Source of the DNA: Actinomycetota bacterium
GTDB taxonomy: Bacteria > Actinomycetota > Actinomycetes > Propionibacteriales > Propionibacteriaceae
Reading direction: 5' to 3'
Assembly: GCA_016213595.1 (NCBI GenBank)
Contig: JACRAA010000233.1
Span: 1 to 6,389 of the forward strand
Length of the DNA: 6,389 nucleotides
The position numbers and the translations under genes were made by a program. Numbering within the stretch: position 1 is the first letter of the stretch; each line of letters begins with the position of its first letter. The notes below the pieces were generated by a model. It did no database searches. It saw only the letters and a program-made list of their open reading frames with translations, and had not been told where the DNA came from. Positions 1 to 5,123 of this stretch are shown one piece after another.

Positions 1-132
1 ACCATCGAGGAGAAGGTCGTCGCCCTGCAGCAGCGCAAGCGTGACCTCTTCGACTCCGTCGTCGGTGGGGCCGCCGACCTCGGCGCCCCGCTCACCGCCG
101 ACGACATCCGGGGACTGCTGGAGGCTGACTGA
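1..132 (+). CDS. C-terminal end of a probable SNF2-family (DEAD/DEAH-like) helicase, 5' partial
   Basis: An open frame enters from the left edge in frame 1 and stops at TGA 130-132, giving the last 43 residues of a protein. The tail reads TIEEKVVALQQRKRDLFDSV, followed by an acidic, alanine-rich linker and LTADDIRGLLEAD. This 'TIEEKV..LQ..K..L...V' helix, followed by 'LT.DD...LL' at the extreme C terminus, is how bacterial SNF2/HepA-type ATP-dependent helicases end, just after helicase motif VI. These enzymes are ATP-driven DNA translocases. None of the ATPase motifs lie in the window, so the family call rests on this tail alone. Downstream, 119 bases separate it from the chosen cysK start, so it is probably a separate transcription unit. 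Other helicase-like proteins with the same tail are possible. Confidence 0.75.
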   Translation, partial: TIEEKVVALQQRKRDLFDSVVGGAADLGAPLTADDIRGLLEAD

Positions 133-209
133 CCGTCCGGGCCGGGGGGAGAGGGGTGTCGCGGCCGACGAGACGCCAACGAGCCATAGAGATTGTGAGG
201 GGCCTCGGC

Positions 210-215
210 TAGCCT
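210..215 (+). promoter_or_regulatory. Possible -10 box for cysK
   Basis: TAGCCT fits the loose TANNNT pattern of actinobacterial vegetative promoters and lies 36 bases before the chosen cysK start. The hexamer 17 bases upstream (TAGAGA, 187-192) is a poor -35 match. This is a weak call based on pattern and position only. Confidence 0.2.
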
Positions 216-251
216 GCGGAGTCAGGTCGGTCACTGTCCATGGAGGTCGCG

Positions 252-1184
252 ATGCCCATTCTCGCCAACATCACCGAAGCCATCGGGAACACGCCGCTGG
301 TACGGATCAACCGTCTCGCGGAGGGGCTGGATGCGACGGTGGCGGTGAAGCTGGAGTTCTACAACCCGGCCAACTCGGTGAAGGACCGCATCGGCGCCGC
401 CATCATCGACGCCGCGGAGGCCGATGGCAGCCTCAAGCCCGGCGGCACGATCGTCGAGGCGACGAGCGGCAACACCGGCATCGCCCTCGCGATGGTCGCC
501 GCCGCGCGGGGGTACACGCTCGTGCTCACCATGCCGGAGTCCATGTCGAAGGAGCGGCGGGCCCTGCTGCGCGCGTTCGGGGCCGAGCTCGTCCTCACCC
601 CTCCCGGAGAGGGCATGCGGGGGGCCGTCCAGCGCGCCGTGGCGATCGCGGCCGAGCGTCCGGGCGCGATCCTCGCCCGCCAGTTCGAGAACCCGGCGAA
701 CCCGAGGATCCACTACGAGACCACCGGCCCGGAGATCTGGCAGGCGAGCGACGGCAAGGTCGACATCTTCGTGTCCGGCGTCGGTACGGGCGGCACGATC
801 AGCGGTGCGGGCAAGTACCTCAAGGAGCAGAACCCCGACATCACCATCGTCGCGGTCGAGCCCGCCGAGTCGCCGATCCTGTCCGGCGGGAGCCCCGGCC
901 CTCACAAGATCCAGGGCCTCGGCGCCAACTTCGTCCCGGACGTCCTCGACCGCGACATCTACGACGAGGTCATCACCGTGACCGGTGACGACGCCGTCTC
1001 TGTCGCCAGGGACATGGCCACCAAGGAAGGCATCCTCGCCGGCATCTCGTCGGGTGCGATCCTCAAGGCCGCCCTCGACCTCGCCGCGCGGCCCGAGAAC
1101 AAGGGCAAGACGATCGTCGCCATCACCTGCGACTTCGGCGAGCGCTACCTGTCCACCATCCTGTTCGACGGCCTGGTCGACTGA
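252..1184 (+). CDS. cysK: Cysteine synthase A (O-acetylserine sulfhydrylase)
   Basis: This PLP enzyme joins O-acetyl-L-serine and sulfide to give L-cysteine and acetate, the last step of assimilatory cysteine synthesis, in the cytoplasm. The 310-residue protein has the usual CysK length and no C-terminal CBS domains, which argues against cystathionine beta-synthase. Visible motifs are the N-terminal IGNTPLVRI (11-19), NSVKDR with the Schiff-base lysine K44, the substrate loop TSGNTG (71-76), the PLP-phosphate loop VGTGGT (177-182), GISSGA with the pyridine-nitrogen serine near 268, and GERYLST near the C terminus. The stretch before GERYLST reads ITCDF where I expect a 'LPD'-like sequence, a mild variation. 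The ATG at 252 is preferred because GGAGG (242-246) lies 5 bases upstream and the protein then begins directly with the family N terminus. An in-frame ATG at 240 would add four residues and overlap that ribosome binding site. No cysE (serine acetyltransferase) follows; the next gene is convergent. CysM is a less likely alternative. Confidence 0.96.
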   Translation: MPILANITEAIGNTPLVRINRLAEGLDATVAVKLEFYNPANSVKDRIGAAIIDAAEADGSLKPGGTIVEATSGNTGIALAMVAAARGYTLVLTMPESMSKERRALLRAFGAELVLTPPGEGMRGAVQRAVAIAAERPGAILARQFENPANPRIHYETTGPEIWQASDGKVDIFVSGVGTGGTISGAGKYLKEQNPDITIVAVEPAESPILSGGSPGPHKIQGLGANFVPDVLDRDIYDEVITVTGDDAVSVARDMATKEGILAGISSGAILKAALDLAARPENKGKTIVAITCDFGERYLSTILFDGLVD

Positions 1185-1209
1185 CCCGGGGGTCGAGCGA
1201 CCCCGGGTC
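1183..1209. terminator. GC-rich hairpin between convergent cysK and MFS gene
   Basis: A near-perfect inverted repeat begins at the cysK stop codon. The left arm GACCCGGGGGTCG (1183-1195) pairs with the right arm CGACCCCGGGTC (1198-1209) with one bulged G and a tiny loop. There is no T-run on either side, which is common for hairpins ending genes in high-GC actinobacteria. It could act in both directions, since the transporter gene ends at 1261 on the other strand. The hairpin is seen; terminator function is inferred. Confidence 0.55.
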
Positions 1210-1260
1210 GACTTATGCCGGGGTCGGCTGACGCCGGGCTCGACGAGCGCGGGGGAGGCG

Positions 1261-2463
1261 TCAGGGCCGTACAGCCAGGTCGTGGTCGACGTAGCCCGGC
1301 TTCGCGATCGTGAGCCCGCCGAGCAGCAGCAGCACGGAGGAGCCCGCGATCATGAGCAGCGGCACCGACCAGCCGCCCGTCGCCTGGTGCAGGATGCCGA
1401 CGAGGAGCGGGCCCAGCCCGGAGAAGATGTAGCCCACGGACTGGGTCAGCCCGGACAGTCCGCCGGTCACGTGCGGGTCGCGGGTGCGCGCCGTGATGAG
1501 CGCGAGCGCCATGGGGAACGAGAACCCGGCGACGGCGATGAGCGTCACCCACAGGATCGGTGACCAGAGGGGGGCCGCCCACAGGCCGATGAAGCCGGCG
1601 GCGAGCAGGACGGAGAAGGCCACCACGTACGGACGCAGGTCCCTCGAGCGCGCCACGACAAGGGGCATGATGAGCGCCGCCGGGAAGCCGAGGGCGGAGT
1701 TGTACGAGAGCAGGAGGCTCGCGTGCGACGCGGACACGCCGGCGTCCCGGAGGATCTGGGCGAGCCAGCCGAACGTGACGTACGCCTGCATGGACTGGAT
1801 CCCGAAGAACACGGCGAGCCCGAGGGCCCGCCGGGAGCGGATCACCGAGCCGATGCTGCTCCGCGGACCCATGGCCGCGCCCGCCCGGCGCCGCTCACTG
1901 ATCATCAGCAGGACCCACGGCACGACCGTGAGCGCGGAGAGGGCGCCCCAGACGCCGAGGGCGGTGCGCCAGCCGCCCTGCGTCGCGACGAGGACGGGGG
2001 TCACCAGGCCGGGCACGGTCGCGCCGGTGGTGAGACCCACCACGTACACCATCATGAGGACGGACTGGCGGTTCGGGTAGAAGCGCTTGATGAAGACCGG
2101 CACGAGGATGTTGCCCATCCCCGCGCCCAGCAGCGCCAGTACGGACAGGGCGAGGAACGAGGCCTGGTCGCTGACGAGTGAGCGGGCCAGCAGCCCCAGC
2201 GCGGCGGCGGCGGCGCCGAGCGTCAGGGTCCCGGCCGTGCCCAGCTTGTTCGACAGCGTGACGGCCGTCGCGCCCGCGACCGCGAAGCAGAAGCCGGGGA
2301 GGGCGGTCAGGGCGCCGGCCGTGGCCGCCGTGAGGCCGAGACTCTGCGTGACCTCCGCGAGCACCGGTCCGATGGATGTCGCCCCGGGACGCAGGATCAC
2401 CGCGATAATGGCGACGGCGAAGGCGCCGAACCATGCGAACCGGGACGCCCTGGGAAGTTTCAC
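1261..2463 (-). CDS. CynX/NimT-type MFS transporter
   Basis: A 400-residue polytopic membrane protein of the major facilitator superfamily, with about twelve hydrophobic segments in two halves joined by a basic cytoplasmic loop (RRRAGAAMGP...SVIRSRRA). The first segment carries LRPGATSIGPVL, resembling the 'LRP..TS.GPLL' signature of the CynX/NimT (cyanate / 2-nitroimidazole) subfamily, and GMGNILVPVFIKRFYP matches the conserved loop after TM4 in that group. Such proteins move small organic anions or drugs across the cytoplasmic membrane; the substrate here cannot be told from sequence. The GTG at 2463 is preferred because GGGAGGA (2471-2477 on the plus strand, read in reverse) lies 7 bases upstream. 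A second in-frame GTG at 2484 would add seven residues (through the ribosome binding site) and has no good site of its own. The gene is divergent from the roadblock operon and has no metabolic neighbour suggesting a substrate, so it should not be called cynX. Confidence 0.88.
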   Translation of the reverse strand: MKLPRASRFAWFGAFAVAIIAVILRPGATSIGPVLAEVTQSLGLTAATAGALTALPGFCFAVAGATAVTLSNKLGTAGTLTLGAAAAALGLLARSLVSDQASFLALSVLALLGAGMGNILVPVFIKRFYPNRQSVLMMVYVVGLTTGATVPGLVTPVLVATQGGWRTALGVWGALSALTVVPWVLLMISERRRAGAAMGPRSSIGSVIRSRRALGLAVFFGIQSMQAYVTFGWLAQILRDAGVSASHASLLLSYNSALGFPAALIMPLVVARSRDLRPYVVAFSVLLAAGFIGLWAAPLWSPILWVTLIAVAGFSFPMALALITARTRDPHVTGGLSGLTQSVGYIFSGLGPLLVGILHQATGGWSVPLLMIAGSSVLLLLGGLTIAKPGYVDHDLAVRP

Positions 2464-2535
2464 CGGCGAATCCTCCCAGATCACCCGGAGCTGGCAGGGG
2501 ATCGCTCACGCCCGTAGCGCCGGGGCAGATAGCTC

Positions 2536-2564
2536 AGGTAACACTGTCATTGGAGGTCTGTCAT
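2536..2564 (-). promoter_or_regulatory. Candidate promoter or operator of the MFS gene
   Basis: On the minus strand ATGACA (plus 2559-2564) matches five of six bases of a TTGACA -35 box. It is followed after 17 bases by TTACCT (plus 2536-2541), a poor -10. The -35-like hexamer is part of a heptamer ATGACAG that occurs twice 14 bases apart. Because the -10 is weak, this is only a candidate. Confidence 0.22.
2544..2564. repeat. Short direct repeat in the divergent intergenic region
   Basis: CTGTCAT occurs at 2544-2550 and again at 2558-2564, start to start 14 bases, separated by TGGAGGT. It sits between the divergent starts of the MFS gene and the roadblock operon, in the least GC-rich stretch of the window. 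Tandem heptamers at short spacing can be regulator-binding half-sites, but 14 bases is not a whole number of helical turns, so two proteins would not bind the same face. The repeat is seen; an operator role is a guess. Confidence 0.3.
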
Positions 2565-2592
2565 CCGCCCCGGTCGCCTGCCCGGCCACCAC

Positions 2593-2598
2593 CATAAT
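2593..2598 (+). promoter_or_regulatory. Possible -10 box for the roadblock-PAS-PhnD operon
   Basis: CATAAT, in the context CCATAATTAG, differs from TATAAT at one base and stands out in GC-rich surroundings, 41 bases before the operon's first ATG. No recognisable -35 lies 16-18 bases upstream (the hexamer there is CCGGTC), so the promoter may depend on an activator or another sigma factor. Confidence 0.3.
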
Positions 2599-2639
2599 TA
2601 GCCTGCGCCGAGTCACGGCGACCGCAAGGAGCCCCACCC

Positions 2640-3008
2640 ATGGCACGCAACGACCAGATCCTCTACATCCTGCAGGGGCTGGTGCGCCGCTCGCAGGATC
2701 TCGAGGGCGCGATGGTCGTCACCCTCGACGGCCTCCCGCTCGCGTCCGCGCTGCCCCACGGGGCCGACGAGGACCGCGTCGCCGCGATGGCGGCCGCTGC
2801 CCTGTCCATGGGCGCCCGCACCACCGCGGAGCTGCGCCGGGGCACGCTCGAGCAGGTGCTCGTCAAGGGTGAACGCGGCTATGTCGTGATCATCGCCTCA
2901 GGCCCGGACACGGTACTGGCCGCCATCTCCACCGGCGAGGCGAAGCTGGGCATGCTGCTGTACGAGATGACGCTCGCCGCGCGCGACATAGCCCGCGAGC
3001 TGGCGTGA
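2640..3008 (+). CDS. Roadblock/LC7 (MglB-like) domain protein
   Basis: A 122-residue soluble protein that is essentially a single roadblock/LC7 domain. It has an N-terminal helix (DQILYILQGLVRRSQDLEGA), a strand pair with VVTLDGLPLASALP, a long central helix (EDRVAAMAAAALSMGARTTAEL), strands LEQVLVKGERGYVVIIASG and TVLAAIS, and a C-terminal helix from AKLGMLLYEM onward. Roadblock proteins dimerise and in bacteria often regulate Ras-like GTPases, as MglB does for MglA or CvnB within actinobacterial conservons. No GTPase, DUF742 or histidine kinase gene is nearby, so this is not a standard conservon. AAGGAG (2626-2631) lies 8 bases before the ATG, which supports the start. The gene is the first of a tight three-gene operon; its TGA overlaps the GTG of the PAS gene (GTGA). 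The family call is firm; the role as scaffold or regulator of the following two proteins is inference. Confidence 0.92.
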   Translation: MARNDQILYILQGLVRRSQDLEGAMVVTLDGLPLASALPHGADEDRVAAMAAAALSMGARTTAELRRGTLEQVLVKGERGYVVIIASGPDTVLAAISTGEAKLGMLLYEMTLAARDIARELA

Positions 3009-3505
3009 GCGCCATGCACGACATGTGCCCCGAGGATGTCCGCGGCGAGGGGCGCGCGTACGAGTGGACGTACTTCGACGGGACGAGCCGTCGGCTCCTG
3101 GTCACGGACGAGGAGACGAGGTTCCCGACGGGGGAGCTCATCGTGTCCCGGACGGACGTCTCCGGCGTCATCACGATGTGCAACGACGCGCTGGTGCACC
3201 TGTCCGGGTACAGCCGCGAGGAGCTCGTCGGCACGTCGCACGCCATCCTGCGGCACCCCGACATGCCGCGCTCCGTGTTCGCCGATCTCTGGTCGACGGT
3301 CGGCCAGGGCACGCGGTGGACCGGGTACATGAAGAACCTGCGCCGTGACGGCGGCTACTACTGGGTGTACGCCACGGTGATCCCCAAGGTCGTCGACGGT
3401 GTGGTCGTCGGACACACGTCCGTACGGCGCGAGCCGAGTCGGGCCAAGGTCGAGGAGCTGTCAGCGGTGTACGCGACGATGCGCGACGAGGAGGGACGCG
3501 GATGA
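3005..3505 (+). CDS. Stand-alone Aer-like PAS domain sensor, probably FAD-binding
   Basis: A 166-residue soluble protein with one PAS domain at about residues 40-145, preceded by a 40-residue N-terminal extension with no recognised domain. It closely resembles the N-terminal PAS domain of the aerotaxis receptor Aer: GVITMCNDALVHLSGYSREEL, then ILRHPDMPRSVFADLW, TGYMKNLRRDG and YYWVYATVIP. Residues aligned to Aer positions I recall as FAD-pocket or FAD-required are all kept: N60 (Aer N34), R83, H84 and D86 (R57, H58, D60), F92 (F66), W105 (W79) and N111 (N85). Unlike Aer there is no transmembrane segment, HAMP or methyl-accepting domain, and no kinase or GGDEF output, so any signal must pass to a partner. 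The GTG at 3005 overlaps the roadblock stop (GTGA), implying translational coupling; no clear ribosome binding site is visible. ATG codons at 3014 and 3023 are alternative starts that leave the PAS domain intact. Redox or oxygen sensing is inferred from the family. Confidence 0.88.
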   Translation: MSAMHDMCPEDVRGEGRAYEWTYFDGTSRRLLVTDEETRFPTGELIVSRTDVSGVITMCNDALVHLSGYSREELVGTSHAILRHPDMPRSVFADLWSTVGQGTRWTGYMKNLRRDGGYYWVYATVIPKVVDGVVVGHTSVRREPSRAKVEELSAVYATMRDEEGRG

Positions 3506-4254
3506 CACGCCACTTCGCGATCTCGCCGGACGTCAACGTCCGCCACGTCGCCGACTGGTTCATCTTCAACACGAAGGTGCAGCGGATGACCGGTCTGGGG
3601 TTCCATGCCACCGCGTACAGCGACTTCGCGGAGCTGCACGAGGCGTACGAGGAGGGCCGCGCGGACCTCGTCTTCGCGAACGCCGCGGACACCGCCATGC
3701 TCGTACGGGAGCACGGGTACCTGCCTGTCGCGGCCGCGGCGGGGGTCTCGAAGGAGGCGATGGTCGTCGTGGCGGCCGACGGGCCGTTCCGTGGGATGGC
3801 CGACCTGCCGCGGCAGCTCACCGTCGCGTCGACGAGCGCGCCCGATGTCGAACGCATCGGCCGGATCCTGCTCGAGCCGGCCGACCTCGGACCGGCCGAC
3901 CTCACACTCGACGTCAAGCCGAACCCCGTGCTCGTCGCCAAGGCCGTGATGTGGCACGAGGCGCAGGCCGGGTTCCTGCCACAGGACGCGTACGAGGCGC
4001 TGTCCGCGATGGTCAAGGCCCAGCTCCGAGTGCTCGTCGCCAGCAGGATCTACGTCGTGCGCAACGCGCTCCTCGTGAGTCCTGCCCTCACCGACGAGGT
4101 CGAGGCGATCTGGGACGGTCTCGCGTCCATGAACGTCGACCCCGACTGCGCCGAGCTGCTCACCGGTCTCGGCGCGCCACACGGCTGGGAGCGCCTCACA
4201 CCCGAGGACGCGGACTTCATGATCGACCTCATGGACGCGCTCGCTCAGGAGTAG
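3502..4254 (+). CDS. Cytoplasmic PhnD/SsuA-like substrate-binding-fold protein
   Basis: A 250-residue protein resembling the PhnD-type (phosphate/phosphite/phosphonate) periplasmic binding family. Visible landmarks are an N-terminal segment from SPDVN to TKVQRMTG (8-31), YSDFAELHEAYEEGRADLVFANAAD (39-63, the lobe-1 'G.aDl.f...' region), GYLPVAAAAG (72-81), and LTVASTSAPD (106-115), at the place where exported members carry an 'STSG' anion-binding loop. A second lobe follows to about residue 200. The C-terminal tail with LGAPHGWERLTPEDADFMIDLMDAL is unfamiliar to me. There is no signal peptide, lipobox or twin-arginine motif, and no permease or ATPase gene beside it, so it is probably a cytosolic ligand sensor rather than a transporter subunit. 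ATG 3502 overlaps the PAS stop (ATGA) and GGAGGG (3490-3495) lies 6 bases upstream, a strong site. The fold family is fairly sure; the ligand is unknown and may not be phosphorus-containing. Confidence 0.8.
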   Translation: MTRHFAISPDVNVRHVADWFIFNTKVQRMTGLGFHATAYSDFAELHEAYEEGRADLVFANAADTAMLVREHGYLPVAAAAGVSKEAMVVVAADGPFRGMADLPRQLTVASTSAPDVERIGRILLEPADLGPADLTLDVKPNPVLVAKAVMWHEAQAGFLPQDAYEALSAMVKAQLRVLVASRIYVVRNALLVSPALTDEVEAIWDGLASMNVDPDCAELLTGLGAPHGWERLTPEDADFMIDLMDALAQE

Positions 4255-4255
4255 C

Positions 4256-4296
4256 CGCGGCTGAGGTGGGGCGTGGAGCGGACCCCCGCAGCCGCG
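4256..4296. terminator. Hairpin between the convergent PhnD-like gene and map
   Basis: CGCGGCTG (4256-4263) and CAGCCGCG (4289-4296) form a perfect 8-bp stem around a 25-base loop, whose GGTGGGG and CCCCC tracts (4265-4271, 4283-4287) can pair further. It fills most of the 46-base gap between two converging genes and has no T-run. Bidirectional termination is inferred from position and structure. Confidence 0.45.
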
Positions 4297-4300
4297 CCGG

Positions 4301-5071
4301 TCACTCCGCCAGCGTGAGGATCTGTGGCCCGTCCTCGGTGAGGGCGATGGTGTGCTCGGTGTGGGCCGTACGGCAGCCGGTCGCGCTGCGGAGCGTCCAG
4401 CCGTCGTCGTCGATCCGCAGGCGGTCGGTGTCGGCCATCACCCATGGCTCGATCGCGAGCAGCAGGCCCGGCCTGAGCGGGTAGCCGCGGCCGCGCAGGC
4501 CGTTGTTGGAGATGTGCGGGTCCTGGTGCATCGTGCTGCCGACGCCGTGGCCGCCGAACTCCATGTTCACCGGGTAGCCCGCACCGGTGAGCACGTGGCC
4601 GATCGCGTGGGAGATGTCGCCCACCTTGCGGCCGGAGCCTGCTGCGGCGATGCCCGCGTCGAGCGCCTCACGGGTCGCGTCGATCATCCGCTGGTCCTCC
4701 GGGTCGACCCGGTCGCCGACCACGAAGCTGACGGCCGCATCGGCCACCCAGCCGTCGACGCTCACGGCGAAGTCCAGGGTCAGCAGGTCGCCGTCGGCCA
4801 GTACGTAGTCGTGCGGGAGCCCGTGCAGGACCGCGTCGTTGACGGACGTGCAGATCACCTTCCCGAACGGCCCGCGTCCGAAGGACGGCGCATAGTCCAC
4901 GTAGCAGGACACGGCCCCTCGTTGCGCGATGAGCTCGCGCGCCCAGCGGTCGATGTCGAGCAGGTTCGTCCCCGGTTCCGTCCGTCGCCGGAGCTCGGCC
5001 AGGGTCGCGCCGACGAACCGTCCGGCAGGGCGGGCGGCATCCACCTGGGCAGGGGTCAGGACCTCGATCAC
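4301..5071 (-). CDS. map: Methionine aminopeptidase, type I
   Basis: This cytosolic metalloenzyme removes the initiator methionine from new proteins when the second residue is small. The 256-residue length is typical of the short type Ia form without an N-terminal SH3-binding or zinc extension. All catalytic residues are in place: H83 (in VLHGLP), metal ligands D100 (LTLDFAV), D111 (WVADAA), H175 (GGHGVG), E208 (AIEPW) and E239 (HTEHT), plus H182 (TMHQDPHI), matching E. coli H79, D97, D108, H171, E204, E235 and H178. The GTG at 5071 is chosen because AGGGAGGA (5079-5086, reverse strand) lies 7 bases upstream and the protein then begins MIEVLTPAQVDAAR, the usual N-terminal helix. The frame is open further upstream but without family similarity. 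It lies 52 bases downstream of the PAP2/diacylglycerol kinase gene on the same strand and may share its transcript. No ribosomal-protein, secY or adk genes are near, so it may be a second map copy. Confidence 0.95.
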   Translation of the reverse strand: MIEVLTPAQVDAARPAGRFVGATLAELRRRTEPGTNLLDIDRWARELIAQRGAVSCYVDYAPSFGRGPFGKVICTSVNDAVLHGLPHDYVLADGDLLTLDFAVSVDGWVADAAVSFVVGDRVDPEDQRMIDATREALDAGIAAAGSGRKVGDISHAIGHVLTGAGYPVNMEFGGHGVGSTMHQDPHISNNGLRGRGYPLRPGLLLAIEPWVMADTDRLRIDDDGWTLRSATGCRTAHTEHTIALTEDGPQILTLAE

Positions 5072-5123
5072 GAGCACATCCTCCCTGATGCTGTGGGAGC
5101 CGACCACATCCGAGTGGCAGCCG

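Noticed and set aside
41..988. A long + strand open frame overlapping the start and most of cysK.
   Set aside because: Its product is an Arg/His/Pro-rich low-complexity sequence with no family resemblance. It is the shadow of cysK in another frame, as expected at this GC content.
2464..2484. GTG at 2484 as the start of the MFS transporter.
   Set aside because: It would place the clear GGGAGGA ribosome binding site inside the coding region and has no good site of its own; the GTG at 2463 has ideal spacing.
2640..3505. Interpretation as an actinobacterial conservon (cvn operon).
   Set aside because: Only the roadblock component is present; the nitrate/sulfonate-sensing kinase, DUF742 protein and GTPase of conservons are absent.
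3358..4182. A 274-codon minus-strand open frame opposite the PAS and PhnD-like genes, and a 361-codon + frame from 3399 to 4484.
   Set aside because: Both give Arg/Asp/Gly-rich nonsense-like proteins. The PAS and PhnD-like frames have clear family motifs, good overlaps and a strong ribosome binding site.
3502..4254. Interpretation as a phosphonate ABC importer subunit (phnD).
   Set aside because: There is no signal peptide or lipobox and no PhnC or PhnE gene next to it, so the gene symbol was not assigned.
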